In this document: positions 16,292 through 25,256 of the stretch, piece by piece | Numbering within the stretch: position 1 is the stretch's first letter | Layout: each line of letters begins with the position of its first letter | From: CAVUFH01 sp963740835 | GTDB lineage: Bacteria; Actinomycetota; Acidimicrobiia; IMCC26256; PALSA-610 | Direction of reading: 5' to 3' | Length of the DNA stretch: 64,000 bases | Assembly (NCBI GenBank): GCA_963740835.1 | Contig: CAVUFH010000003.1 | Location: 1,054,001-1,118,000, forward strand | Made by a program: the position numbers and the translations under genes | Notes under the pieces: model-generated | The model's database searches: none | Seen by the model: only the letters and a program-made list of their open reading frames with translations | Told to the model about the DNA's origin: nothing

Positions 16292-16467
16292 GGTCGCCGT
16301 CCTCCGTTGTACATGACAAACAGTGTCGACGGGGGTTTGGGTTCCCGCCGAGAGGTTCATCAGGGGCTTCCTACTCAGCAAACTCTCAGTTGCCTTCGGA
16401 ACGGTTCGGGACATCATTCACGTTGCACCCGTGGAACGCAGCACCATCCAGAGGCTTGGAGAATTCG

Positions 16468-17931
16468 ATGGATCAAGAGCACGGCGACGGCGCCAACGAC
16501 CCCGAGGCGGGTTCGCCCGATCCGACGAGTGTGCCGCCGACGTCCCCCAGTGGGGTGTCCGAAGCGCCCGAATCGTTCGGCCCGCCCACTGCACCGACGC
16601 CGCCGACCCTGCCGTCCGGCCCGCCTGAAACGTCGACACCGATCGCGCCCGCCTGGCAGACGGCACCGCCCGGCGCCGAGACGAACGAACCGCCGGCGTA
16701 CGCGCCCGAGCCGCAGCCGGCCGCCGCGTCCGCGTCCGCACCTCAGCCCGAGCCCGCACCCTCGTGGGCTTGGAGCACCGAGGCGCCGACCGAGTCGAGC
16801 GCAGCCGTTCCGGCCGCCGGCGCGACCGCGTCCAAGCCGAAGCGAAACGGCGGCATCCGCTCCGCGCTCGTCGGTGGCGTCGCCGGTGCGCTCGTCGGTG
16901 CGCTGATCGCGGGCGGCATCGTCGCCGCGACGGACAACAACGACTCGAAGCCGCAGGCTGTCAACGCGGTGAGCGCGACCACCGAGGAGCCCGCGCGGCC
17001 GGCGACGCAGCTCGTGCAGCCGGGCGACATCCGCAGCATCCTCAGCGCGGCCCGTCCCGCGGTCGTGCGGATCGACGTCGGCAACAACGGCCAGACCCAA
17101 GCGACGGGTACCGGCTTCATCGTCGACTCGAGTGGTGTGATCGTGACGAACAACCACGTCGTCGAGGGCTTCAACACCGTGACCGTGCACACGGCTGCGG
17201 GAGACGAGATGCAAGGCAAGGTCATCGGCGCCGACGCCACGCTCGACCTCGCTGTGGTCAAGGTCGACAAGACGGGGCTCCCGACGCTCCAGCTCGGTGA
17301 CTCCGACACCTTGCAGGTCGGTGACGGCGTCGTCGCCATCGGCAACGCGCTCGGCCTGTCCGAAGGTAGCGGTGCGACGGTGACCACCGGCATCATTTCC
17401 GGTCTCGACCGCGTGGTCGAGGTCGGCAACGAGACGTTGTTCAACGCGATCCAGACCGACGCCGCGATCAACCCGGGCAACTCGGGTGGTCCGCTCGTCG
17501 ACATGAACGGTCGCGTGATCGGCATCAACACCGCGATCGCGAGCCCCGACACGTCGAACAACGTCGGCTTCGCAATTTCAATCTCCTCGGCCAAGCCCGT
17601 CATCGACGCTTTGCGTGAGGGCAAGAAGCCGACGATCGCGTTCCTCGGTGTCACGAGTGAGCCGCTCACCCCGGCCACGGCCAAGCAGTTGGGCGTGACC
17701 CAGGGTGCAGTCGTCGCCGATGTCGCGAGCGGTTCGGGTGCCGACAAGGCCGGCATCAAGAACGGCGACGTCATCGTGGAGATCGACGGTTCCAATGTCA
17801 CCAGCGTCGAGGGGGTTGCGAGCGAGGTGCGCAAGCACAGCCCTGGCGACCAGATCGACGTCGTGATCGTGCGCGACGGTCAGAAGCAGACGGTCAAGGT
17901 CACGCTCAGCGACCGTCCGCAGAACTCATAG
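16468..17931 (+). CDS. HtrA/DegP-like membrane serine protease with PDZ domain
   Basis: Membrane-anchored trypsin-like protease of 487 residues for envelope quality control. Order: Pro/Ala/Thr-rich cytoplasmic segment (1-125), one membrane helix (about 131-153), trypsin domain with the intact triad His230 (NNHVVEG), Asp260 (TLDLAVV) and Ser339 (NPGNSGGPL), then a PDZ domain (IAFLGVTSEPLT to the end). GGAG lies 9 bases before the ATG. The order sigma, anti-sigma, RseB-like, HtrA with tatA close by parallels the mycobacterial sigE-rseA-htrA-tatB locus. The protease may cleave the anti-sigma factor or act as a sigma target. Confidence 0.92.
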   Translation: MDQEHGDGANDPEAGSPDPTSVPPTSPSGVSEAPESFGPPTAPTPPTLPSGPPETSTPIAPAWQTAPPGAETNEPPAYAPEPQPAAASASAPQPEPAPSWAWSTEAPTESSAAVPAAGATASKPKRNGGIRSALVGGVAGALVGALIAGGIVAATDNNDSKPQAVNAVSATTEEPARPATQLVQPGDIRSILSAARPAVVRIDVGNNGQTQATGTGFIVDSSGVIVTNNHVVEGFNTVTVHTAAGDEMQGKVIGADATLDLAVVKVDKTGLPTLQLGDSDTLQVGDGVVAIGNALGLSEGSGATVTTGIISGLDRVVEVGNETLFNAIQTDAAINPGNSGGPLVDMNGRVIGINTAIASPDTSNNVGFAISISSAKPVIDALREGKKPTIAFLGVTSEPLTPATAKQLGVTQGAVVADVASGSGADKAGIKNGDVIVEIDGSNVTSVEGVASEVRKHSPGDQIDVVIVRDGQKQTVKVTLSDRPQNS

Positions 17932-18008
17932 TCGGTAGGACGCTCCGATAACGTGTCCGTCCGGTCCGAACCGGGCCGGACGGACGTGTTTGACGACAGG
18001 AGCCCGCA

Positions 18009-18281
18009 ATGGCGATGGAGCCCGAAGAGCTCGAAGAAGAAGTACCGCCGCGCGGGCACGTGAAGGTCGTGTACACGGGCCCGGTCGCGCCGCACTGGGA
18101 GATCCACCGCGTGTTCGGTGACCAGCGCACCATCGACGAGTTCCGGCAGCGGGCCATGGCCCGCCTGCAATTGCTCCCGGTCTACGACCCGCAATTCCGC
18201 CGCAACCGTGAGCGGGTCGCACGCGATGCGGAGCGGGAGCACCTCATCCTCGAGTGGGACCTCGGAGACATCGAGGAGTAG
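18009..18281 (+). CDS. Conserved-looking hypothetical protein, 90 aa
   Basis: I do not recognise the family. The protein is acidic at both ends (EPEELEEEVPP, ILEWDLGDIEE) with a central mixed segment KVVYTGPVAPHWEIHRVFGDQ and an Arg-rich helix. It has no membrane segment and no cysteine. An AGGAG ribosome site 8 bases before the ATG, normal codon use and a complete frame support a real gene. It follows htrA by 77 bases, so could be co-transcribed, and is convergent with pstA. Confidence 0.7.
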   Translation: MAMEPEELEEEVPPRGHVKVVYTGPVAPHWEIHRVFGDQRTIDEFRQRAMARLQLLPVYDPQFRRNRERVARDAEREHLILEWDLGDIEE

Positions 18282-18300
18282 CGGAGAGCTCGGCGAGGCG

Positions 18301-19194
18301 CTACTGCAGCTTCGTCGCGAAGCGTGAAGACACCACCCGCGCGATGACGGTGCACACGAACACGATGATAATCAACGTGAACGCGGCACCCCATGCGCGA
18401 TCGACCGCGGCAGGAAACGGCTGGCGCGCGTTGTTGAAGACCTGCAACGGCAGCGCGGTGTTCACGCCCTGGAACGCGTTCCAGTTGGCTTTCCGGGACG
18501 CGCCGATCGTGAACAGCAACGGCGCGGTTTCGCCGGCTGCGCGCGCGACCGCCAGCATTGCACCCGAGACGACGCCTGGAAGGGCCGCCGGAAGTACCAC
18601 TCTGATCGTGGTTCGCCAGCGGCGGGAGCCGAGCGCGTCGCTGGCGCGCCGCAGGTCATCGGGGACGAGCCGAAGCATCTCCTCGGTCGAGCGAATCACG
18701 ATCGGCAACATCAACGCGCCGAGGGCGAGCGATCCGGCGAAGCCGGTCAGGCCGTGGTCGAGCACCCAGATCGTGTAGACGAACAACCCCATCACGATCG
18801 ACGGAACACCGGTCATGACGTCGGCCATGAATCGGATGATGCCGGCGACGCGCCCGGTCCGGCCGTACTCCGTGAGATAGACGGCCGCCATCACGCCAAG
18901 TGGTACGGCCAGCACGGTGGCCCAGAAGGTGATGACGATCGTGCCGACGATGGCCGGATACATGCCGCCGCCGGGCCTTCGGCTGATGATCGGAAGGTCC
19001 TCCGTCAGGAAACTCCAGTCGACGATCTTCAACCCCTTCAGCAGCACATAGCCGAAGACGAAGGCGAGCGGCACCATCGCGAGAACGACGGATCCGACCA
19101 TCCACACGGTCGCCAGCCCGTTGCGAAAGCGGCGGCCCGGCGAGATGCTCGGTTCGAGGATCCACGACGGCTGCTCCGGCGCAGAGACGCTCAC
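18301..19194 (-). CDS. pstA: Phosphate ABC transporter permease PstA
   Basis: Inner-membrane half of the high-affinity phosphate transporter. The 297 residues hold about six hydrophobic helices; the cytoplasmic coupling loop is SEEMLRLVPDDLRRASDALGSRRWRTTIRVVLP-like (around residues 180-212), the EAA loop contacting PstB. GGMYPAIVGT and VPSIVMGLF are PstA family motifs. The GTG/ATG region at 19194 overlaps the pstC stop by 4 bases, giving the order pstS-pstC-pstA. pstB is not downstream but on the other strand past phoU. Confidence 0.94.
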   Translation of the reverse strand: MSVSAPEQPSWILEPSISPGRRFRNGLATVWMVGSVVLAMVPLAFVFGYVLLKGLKIVDWSFLTEDLPIISRRPGGGMYPAIVGTIVITFWATVLAVPLGVMAAVYLTEYGRTGRVAGIIRFMADVMTGVPSIVMGLFVYTIWVLDHGLTGFAGSLALGALMLPIVIRSTEEMLRLVPDDLRRASDALGSRRWRTTIRVVLPAALPGVVSGAMLAVARAAGETAPLLFTIGASRKANWNAFQGVNTALPLQVFNNARQPFPAAVDRAWGAAFTLIIIVFVCTVIARVVSSRFATKLQ

Positions 19195-20186
19195 AGTGCC
19201 GCCTTCCCGGCTTGGCTGCCACCAGTGAGGCTGAGCGCTATCCGCGCGAGGCTGTTGACCACGATCGTGATGACGAACAGTGCGACGCCGAGGCCGATCA
19301 ACGCGGCGCGGTGGGTCCCAGATGCTTCACCGAACTCGTTCGCGATCACGGCGGCCATGGTGTCGCCGGAGGAGAAAACGTGGGTTGTGATCTGGCGACT
19401 GGATCCGATGACGAGGGCGACGGCGATCGTCTCGCCCATCGCCCGCCCGAGGCCGAGCATCACCGCACCGACCATGCCGGCACGAACTCTCGGAAACACC
19501 GTCGCGCGCAACATCTCCCAACGGGTTGCGCCCATCCCCAGCGCCGCGTTCTTGTCATCCTGGGCGACCGTCGCGAGCGTTTCCCGAGTGAGCGAAGTGA
19601 TGATGGGTGTGATCATCACCGCGAGGATCAATCCGGCGGTCATGAAACCCCGACCGCCGCTCACGGGCGGTCCGAAGATGTGTCCGAGGAGTGGGAGTTG
19701 GCCGATGCTGTCGGCGACCGACTGATATTTCGGTGCGACCCAGGGGGCGAAGACGAGCACGCCCCAGAGCCCGTACACAACCGATGGGATCGCCGCGAGG
19801 AGGTCGATGACGTAGGTCGTCGGCCGCCGGAGTCGTCGCGGGGCGACCTCGGTCGTGAAGAGCGCAATGCCGAGACTGCCGGGCACGGCGATGACGATCG
19901 CGATGAGCGCGGTGTAGAGCGTGCCGTAGATGAATGCGAGGGCCCCGAACTTGTCCTCGTTCGGGATCCACTCGCTGGAGGTGACGAAGGAGAGGCCCTC
20001 GGACTTGAAGGCCGGCCATGCTTCGTTGATCGTCGAGTACGCGATCAAGGCCAGGATCGCGAGCACGGTCAAGCCGGCGACGAGAGCCAGGCCGCGGAAG
20101 GCGCGGTCAGCCCAGACGTCGCCGGCGCGACCGTGAGTCACGGGCCCCGCCGCTCGCGGGCGCTCGGGAGCGGTGGGATCCGTCAT
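19191..20186 (-). CDS. pstC: Phosphate ABC transporter permease PstC
   Basis: Second membrane subunit of the Pst transporter, 331 residues with about six helices. Family motifs: WIPNEDKFGALAFIYGTLY, AAIPSVVYGLWGVLVFAPW, ITSLTRETLATV and the coupling loop ALGMGATRWEMLRATVFPR. A stretch of about 35 cytoplasmic residues precedes helix 1. It sits 12 bases after pstS and overlaps pstA by 4 bases, so it is in one operon with both. Confidence 0.94.
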   Translation of the reverse strand: MTDPTAPERPRAAGPVTHGRAGDVWADRAFRGLALVAGLTVLAILALIAYSTINEAWPAFKSEGLSFVTSSEWIPNEDKFGALAFIYGTLYTALIAIVIAVPGSLGIALFTTEVAPRRLRRPTTYVIDLLAAIPSVVYGLWGVLVFAPWVAPKYQSVADSIGQLPLLGHIFGPPVSGGRGFMTAGLILAVMITPIITSLTRETLATVAQDDKNAALGMGATRWEMLRATVFPRVRAGMVGAVMLGLGRAMGETIAVALVIGSSRQITTHVFSSGDTMAAVIANEFGEASGTHRAALIGLGVALFVITIVVNSLARIALSLTGGSQAGKAAL

Positions 20187-20198
20187 GCGTCAGGGGTT

Positions 20199-21314
20199 CT
20201 AGCCGACTTGGATCTGGTCGATCTGGTCGAGTCCTTGCTGCGCAAGTGAAGGCGGCAGCGGCGCGTAGCCGGCGTCCTTCGCGAGTCCCTGGCCGTCGGT
20301 CAAGATGTAGGTCAGGAATCCGACGAGGGTCTTGCCTTTCGTTGCGTCGCTCTGGTTCTTGAAGACGATGATCCACGTTGGGGAGGTGATCGGGTAGGCC
20401 TTTTCACCCGGCGCGTTCAACGGGTTGTACGTCAAGTCGGCGGCAACTTGTGCTCCGTCGACCGCGGCGGAAGCACCGTCGAGTGTCGGTGCGATGAACT
20501 TGCCCGCGGCGTTCTCGATCAACGCCGTGCTCAGGCCGGCACCTTCGGCATCCGCGAGGTCGACGTACCCGATGCCACCATCGGTGTCCTTGACGATCTG
20601 CGCGACGCCCGCGTTGCCGTTGCCGGCTTGGGTGTCCGCCGACCAGTTGACGGTGTCACCGCTCCCGAGCGTCCAGGTCGTCGGAGCCGCAGTCGCGAGG
20701 TACTTCGTGAAATTGCTGGTCGTACCCGAGCCGTCTGAGCGGTGGGCGACGACGATCGCAGTGCTCGGCAAGTCGACGCCGCTGTTCGTCGCCGCGATTG
20801 CCGCGTCATTCCACGTCGTGATCTGACGTTGGAAGATCTTCGCGAGTGTGTCTACGTTGAGCTTGAGCTTGTCGACGCCCGACAGGTTGTAGGACACCGT
20901 GATCGGTGCGGCGACGGTCGGGAAGTAGAGGATGCCACCACCCGCGTCGTACTTCGGTGCGTCCTCGGGCTTCACGAGGCTGTCAGTTCCGGCGTAGTCG
21001 ACGACGCCGTCGGCGAGGTCCTGCTTGCCCTTGCCGGATCCGCCGGCGCCGTAGTTCACGGTTGCGTTCGGCGCGACTTCGGCGAAGCCCGCGATCGCAG
21101 CCTCGTTGTACGCGGCCTGGAAGCTCGAGCCGGAGCCGTTGAGCGTGCCCGAGAGGCTCGAGTAATCGACGTTGCTGCCCGCGGTGGTGCTCGAACCACC
21201 CGAGCTCGTAGAGGAACTGCTGTCGTCGTCGTCACCACCGCACGCGGCGACGACTATGGCGAATACGGCCAGCACGGCGAGCAGCACGCGCCAGTGCTTG
21301 CGTGAGTTCAACAA
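20199..21314 (-). CDS. pstS: Phosphate-binding lipoprotein PstS
   Basis: Extracellular phosphate receptor of the Pst transporter. The 371 residues start with a lipoprotein signal with lipobox VVAAC (Cys25), then an Asp/Ser-rich linker and the periplasmic-binding fold. Phosphate-site motifs: GSGSSFQAAYNEA, GSGKGKQDLADGVVDYAGTDS and HRSDGSGTTSNFTKYL. The start is one of two tandem TTG codons (21314/21311) after an AAGGGG ribosome site; no ATG or GTG precedes the signal peptide. A PHO-box-like repeat is upstream. Confidence 0.94.
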   Translation of the reverse strand: MLNSRKHWRVLLAVLAVFAIVVAACGGDDDDSSSSTSSGGSSTTAGSNVDYSSLSGTLNGSGSSFQAAYNEAAIAGFAEVAPNATVNYGAGGSGKGKQDLADGVVDYAGTDSLVKPEDAPKYDAGGGILYFPTVAAPITVSYNLSGVDKLKLNVDTLAKIFQRQITTWNDAAIAATNSGVDLPSTAIVVAHRSDGSGTTSNFTKYLATAAPTTWTLGSGDTVNWSADTQAGNGNAGVAQIVKDTDGGIGYVDLADAEGAGLSTALIENAAGKFIAPTLDGASAAVDGAQVAADLTYNPLNAPGEKAYPITSPTWIIVFKNQSDATKGKTLVGFLTYILTDGQGLAKDAGYAPLPPSLAQQGLDQIDQIQVG

Positions 21315-21428
21315 GGTGTTGCCCCTTTCGGCAGGGTCGTGCCCTGGACGGCGAATCCGGCCCGCGCGGGCCCGATCGAACTAGCGGTGACAGGGTAAGA
21401 ACGACGGGTGGCCCGAACCCTGCCGTCG

Positions 21429-21446
21429 ATTGAACGGACGGTGAAC
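21429..21446 (-). promoter_or_regulatory. PHO-box-like direct repeat upstream of pstS
   Basis: On the minus strand GTTCACC (21440-21446) and GTTCAAT (21429-21435) repeat with an 11-base period, the form known for actinobacterial PhoP/RegX3 PHO boxes. It lies about 115-130 bases before the pstS start in the phoU-pstS gap. Confidence 0.65.
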
Positions 21447-21492
21447 GCCGCGGCAACAGTGAGCGGTGACGCGCGCGGCGGTCCGAGGCGCG

Positions 21493-22194
21493 TCAGGGGA
21501 GGCCGTCGGTGTCGGCGCCAGGCAGTTCGCCCGTCACCATGAACTCCACCCAACGACCGATCATCACCGCGTGGTCGGCGGCGCGTTCGTAGTCCCGGCC
21601 GACGAAGGCGAGCTGCACGGCCATCTGCAAGGCCGATTCGTCCGGTGCACCGACGGCGAAGATGGCGCGGAACAGCTCCTTCTGGAGGTCGTCCATCACG
21701 TCGTCCATGTCGGGGAGCGCCGAGGCGACTGCGGCGTCGTTGTCGGCGAAGGCATCGACCGCCAGGTGGGTCTGGACGCTCGCCTGCGCGCCCATCCGCT
21801 CGATGATGCCGCGCACCCGTGGCGGCAGTTCTCGGGGGTACAGGCGGCGTGTGGCGCGGGCCACGTTGCGCATGAGGCTGGCGGTGAGCTCGATCTCATG
21901 CAGGATCCGGAGCACCGCGAGGAGCTCGCGCAAGTCGGTGGCCATCGGCTGCTGGAGCGCGAAGAGCTGGTTGACCCGGTGTTCGACGTGGACGACCCGG
22001 GCGGAGATCTCCTCGTGCTCGACGTAGATCCGCTCCACGAGCAGGAGATCGGCGTCGAGGATCGCCTGGGTCGCCGCGCCGATTTGCTCACAGGCCTTGG
22101 CCGCGACCTTGACGACGTCCGAGCGGATCTCGTCGAGCTGCTCGTGGAACGTCCGCCGGGTCTCGGATACGGGCGCGTCTGCGTTCGAGTCCAT
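21493..22194 (-). CDS. phoU: PhoU phosphate-signalling protein
   Basis: Negative modulator that couples Pst transport to the SenX3-type kinase. The 233 residues are all helical, built from two PhoU repeats; the family E/D-xxx-D motifs are seen as VEHRVNQLFALQQP and the C-terminal FVGRDYERAADHAVMIGRWVEF-type segment (near residue 205). The ATG at 22194 follows the open upstream frame and starts at MDSNADAPVSETRRTFHEQL, which matches family N-termini. It precedes pstS on the same strand with a 178-base gap and is divergent from pstB. Confidence 0.93.
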   Translation of the reverse strand: MDSNADAPVSETRRTFHEQLDEIRSDVVKVAAKACEQIGAATQAILDADLLLVERIYVEHEEISARVVHVEHRVNQLFALQQPMATDLRELLAVLRILHEIELTASLMRNVARATRRLYPRELPPRVRGIIERMGAQASVQTHLAVDAFADNDAAVASALPDMDDVMDDLQKELFRAIFAVGAPDESALQMAVQLAFVGRDYERAADHAVMIGRWVEFMVTGELPGADTDGLP

Positions 22195-22245
22195 CGCCCG
22201 TGAGTTTGCCCTGAGCGGCCTTCCGGGGCGGCGCTCCGCCGTGCT

Positions 22246-22263
22246 GTTCACCGCTCGTTCACC
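22246..22263 (+). promoter_or_regulatory. PHO-box-like direct repeat upstream of pstB
   Basis: Two perfect GTTCACC units at 22246 and 22257 (11-base period). The second sits 20 bases before a TACGAT -10 box (22284 region), so the repeat would occupy the -35 area of the pstB-senX3-regX3 promoter. It also lies between divergent phoU and pstB and could serve both. Confidence 0.75.
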
Positions 22264-22386
22264 GCCAAGCCACCGGGACCTTACGATCGCGCCAGGCACC
22301 GTCCCTACCATGGTCATCCAGAACGGGGCGGGACCGAACGCCGAACGCAATGCTGGTGACGCACCCCGCCGGTTCGAAAGGTCGTC

Positions 22387-23256
22387 GTGACCACTGCCCC
22401 AGGTGAACGAATGCCGACACCCACCATCTCGGTGAACATGACCCAATCTGATCGCCCTGTGGAACCAGAGCCGAGCCCCGACGAGATCGTGTTCGAGGTC
22501 CGGGACGTCTCGGTGCTGTACGGCGGCGCGGTCGCGGTCGAGGGCGTCTCGATGGACGTCTCCCGGTATCGCATCACCGCGCTGATCGGGCCGTCGGGTT
22601 GCGGCAAGAGCACGCTGTTGCGCGCCTTCAACCGCATGAACGACCTGATCGTGGGCGCGTCGGTGCGGGGCCGCATCGCGTACCACGGCCAGGACCTCTA
22701 CGCCTCGAACGTGGATCCGGTCGAGGTGCGCCGTCGGATCGGGATGGTCTTCCAGAAGCCCAACCCGTTCCCCAAGTCGATCTTCGACAACGTCGCGTTC
22801 GGACCGCGCATCTCCGGCCAGCGCAAAGGCCTCGACGACAAGGTCGAGAGCGCCCTCGTGCGCGCCGCGCTGTGGGACGAGGTCAAGGACAAGTTGAAGA
22901 AGCCCGCGTTCGCGCTGTCCGGCGGTCAACAACAGCGCTTGTGCATCGCACGCTGCCTCGCGGTCGAGCCCGAGGTCATTCTCATGGACGAGCCGTGTTC
23001 GGCGCTCGACCCGATCGCCACCGCGCGTATCGAAGACCTCATGGCCGACCTCAAACAGCAGTACACGATCGTCATCGTGACCCACAACATGCAGCAAGCG
23101 GCGCGGGTCTCGGACATGACTGCGTTCATGACCGCCGAGGTCGACGCGGACGCGAAGCGGGTCGGCCAGCTCGTCGAGTACGACGTGACGGAGAAGATCT
23201 TCACCAACCCGTCCGACTCGCGCACGGAGGGCTACATCACCGGCCGGTTCGGATAG
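22387..23256 (+). CDS. pstB: Phosphate ABC transporter ATP-binding protein PstB
   Basis: ATPase of the Pst transporter. Walker A GPSGCGKST, the PstB-specific AFNRMNDL, Q-loop FQKPNPFPKSI, signature LSGGQQQRL and Walker B VILMDEPCSALDP are all intact. The GTG at 22387 has AAAGG upstream; ATGs 8 and 17 codons in are alternatives, since the first 30 residues (Pro/Thr-rich) are outside the domain. It is unusually placed: separated from pstSCA and phoU, divergent, and heading the pstB-senX3-regX3 unit. Confidence 0.95.
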   Translation: MTTAPGERMPTPTISVNMTQSDRPVEPEPSPDEIVFEVRDVSVLYGGAVAVEGVSMDVSRYRITALIGPSGCGKSTLLRAFNRMNDLIVGASVRGRIAYHGQDLYASNVDPVEVRRRIGMVFQKPNPFPKSIFDNVAFGPRISGQRKGLDDKVESALVRAALWDEVKDKLKKPAFALSGGQQQRLCIARCLAVEPEVILMDEPCSALDPIATARIEDLMADLKQQYTIVIVTHNMQQAARVSDMTAFMTAEVDADAKRVGQLVEYDVTEKIFTNPSDSRTEGYITGRFG

Positions 23257-23275
23257 CTCGGGGTGATGGGGGACC

Positions 23276-24518
23276 TTGACCGTCCTGCTCGTTATCGTCG
23301 CGATCGCCGGCTGGAGCGTCGCGGCGTTCGCACTGGTCCGGTGGACGCGGCGCACCCGGGAACTGCGTGTGGCCCGGTCGAGTCTCGGTGCCTCGGCCGA
23401 GTTGCCGCTCGAGGTCGCGGTCGAGCAAGCGAAACAAGATGCCGAAGATCGCGTGGGAGCCGCCGAGGCGGCGCAGCACTGGCTCGTGGGGGCGCTCGAC
23501 CAGGCGCCCGACGGCATCATCGTCGTGGACCGGATAGGACGGGAAGTGCTTCGGAACGCAGCGGCCCACGACTTCCAGGGTGCGCGCCACGGCGAAGTGA
23601 TCGCGGAGGACGCGCTCGACCGAGCTGCTGCAGCAGGCGCTGACCGGTCGCGTCGCCGAACGTGAGATCCAGCTCTATGGTCCGCCGCGCCAGGTGCTGC
23701 ACCTGAGCACGTTCCCGCTCCATTCGGCGGGTGAGGTGATCGGCGCGGTGGCGTTCACGCACGACATCTCGGAGGCGCGCCGAGTGGAGAGCGTGCGCCG
23801 CGACTTCGTCGCCAATGTGAGCCACGAACTGAAGACGCCCATCGGCGCACTCGCGCTCCTCGCGGAGACGATGGCCGCGACCGACGATCTCGGGGTCCTG
23901 CGACAACTCGCGGAGCGGGTCGTGCGTGAATCGGATCGCCTCGCTCGCATCGTCGACGATCTGCTGGACCTTTCGCAGATCGAAGCGCAGGAGGCGCCCG
24001 CACGCGAACCGCTTCCGGTATCGCTCCTCGTCGCCGAGGCGGTCGACCACGTGCAGGCCGCGGCCGAAACCGCGGGCGTGCCCCTTCGCATCGCACCCGC
24101 GCCGCCGGAGGTCGAAGTTTCCTGCGATCACCGCCAACTTCGCAGCGCGCTGGTCAATCTGATCGACAACGCGATCAAGTACTCCGGTCGCGGCGAAACG
24201 GTCGAGGTCGGGGCGCGCCTCGACGGCGATCGCGTCGCCCTGGTTGTACGTGATCACGGGATCGGGATCCCGAGCCGGGATCTCGAGCGCATCTTCGAAC
24301 GGTTCTACCGCGTCGATCGGGCCCGGAGCCGCGACACGGGCGGGACCGGGCTCGGGCTCGCGATCGTCCGCCATGTCGCGCAGGTGCACGGTGGCGAGAT
24401 CACGGTGCAATCGCGCGAAGGCGAGGGTTCCACGTTCACGCTGACCTTGCCGGTCGCGAACCGCGCGCTGCGCGTGTCGCCGCCGGAAGTCGTCATCCAA
24501 GAGCCGATGTCCAGGTAG
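23276..24518 (+). CDS. senX3: SenX3-like phosphate-sensing histidine kinase, frameshifted
   Basis: Membrane sensor kinase partner of the adjacent RegX3. The N-terminal half (23276 to about 23620) has one membrane helix (LLVIVAIAGWSVAAFALV) and a PAS-like domain (ALDQAPDGIIVVDRIGREVL). The C-terminal half (from about 23622) has the H-box FVANVSHELKTPIGAL, N-box LIDNAIKYSG and G-boxes DHGIGIP and GTGLGLAIV. They are in different frames. Skipping one C at about 23621, where GACCGAG replaces GACGAG, restores ALDELLQQALTGRVAEREIQ and joins them cleanly. With all kinase motifs intact and regX3 downstream, a sequence error is more likely than a true pseudogene. Confidence 0.88.
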
Positions 24519-24539
24519 ACGCATGACGGAAGCAGGCAC

Positions 24540-25253
24540 ATGGCCGATCCGCCCCTGATCCTCGTAGTCGACGACGAACAGTCGTACCGCGACGCGCTCT
24601 CGGTCGCGCTGCAACGCGAGGGATTTCTCGTCGAGACCGCTGCCGACGGCACCGAAGCCATCGCGCGCTTCGATGCGACCAAGCCGGCTCTCGTCCTGCT
24701 CGACGTCATGTTGCCGAAGGTCTCCGGTATCGACGTCTGCCGCGAGTTGCGCAGCCGATCGCGCGTGCCGATCATCATGGTGACGGCGCGCAACGCCGAG
24801 ATCGATGCCGTGGTCGGGCTGGAGGTCGGCGCCGACGACTACGTGACGAAGCCGTTCCGCTTGCGCGAGCTCATCGCGCGCGTTCGCGCTGCGTTGCGCC
24901 GGGTGCCGATCACCGACGAGGGCCGCGACCATCCGGAGATCCTCGAAGTGGGCGACGTGCGCCTCGACGCCGCGCGGCACGAAGTGCAGGTGCGGGGCAC
25001 GACGGTCGCACTCCCGCTGAAGGAGTTCGAGCTGCTCGAGCTGCTGATGGCGAACGCGGGGCGGGTCCTCACGCGCGACGTGTTGATCGACCGCATCTGG
25101 GGGCCGAACTACTTCGGCGACACCAAGACGCTCGACGTGCACATCAAGCGCCTGCGATCGAAGGTCGAACCCGATCCCGCCAGCCCGGGTCACATCGTGA
25201 CGGTCCGCGGTGTCGGCTACCGGTATGAGCGAGCGTCGGCCGCGACTGCATAA
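24540..25253 (+). CDS. regX3: RegX3-like OmpR-family response regulator
   Basis: DNA-binding regulator of the phosphate-starvation response. Receiver domain (ILVVDDEQSYRDAL, phospho-Asp in LVLLDVMLPK, switch Lys in YVTKPFRLREL) followed by a winged-helix domain (LPLKEFELLELLMANAGRVLTRDVLIDRIWG, given here in part, around residues 160-190) ending with VTVRGVGYRYE. The length (237) and adjacency to the SenX3-like kinase and pstB identify the SenX3-RegX3 pair. The PHO-box-like repeats in this window are its natural candidate targets. Confidence 0.94.
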   Translation: MADPPLILVVDDEQSYRDALSVALQREGFLVETAADGTEAIARFDATKPALVLLDVMLPKVSGIDVCRELRSRSRVPIIMVTARNAEIDAVVGLEVGADDYVTKPFRLRELIARVRAALRRVPITDEGRDHPEILEVGDVRLDAARHEVQVRGTTVALPLKEFELLELLMANAGRVLTRDVLIDRIWGPNYFGDTKTLDVHIKRLRSKVEPDPASPGHIVTVRGVGYRYERASAATA

Positions 25254-25256
25254 ACG

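Noticed and set aside
23600..23700. Programmed +1 frameshifting in senX3 and the other interrupted genes
   Set aside because: The six sites share no slippery codon, stop context or stimulatory structure that I can see; sequence error is simpler.
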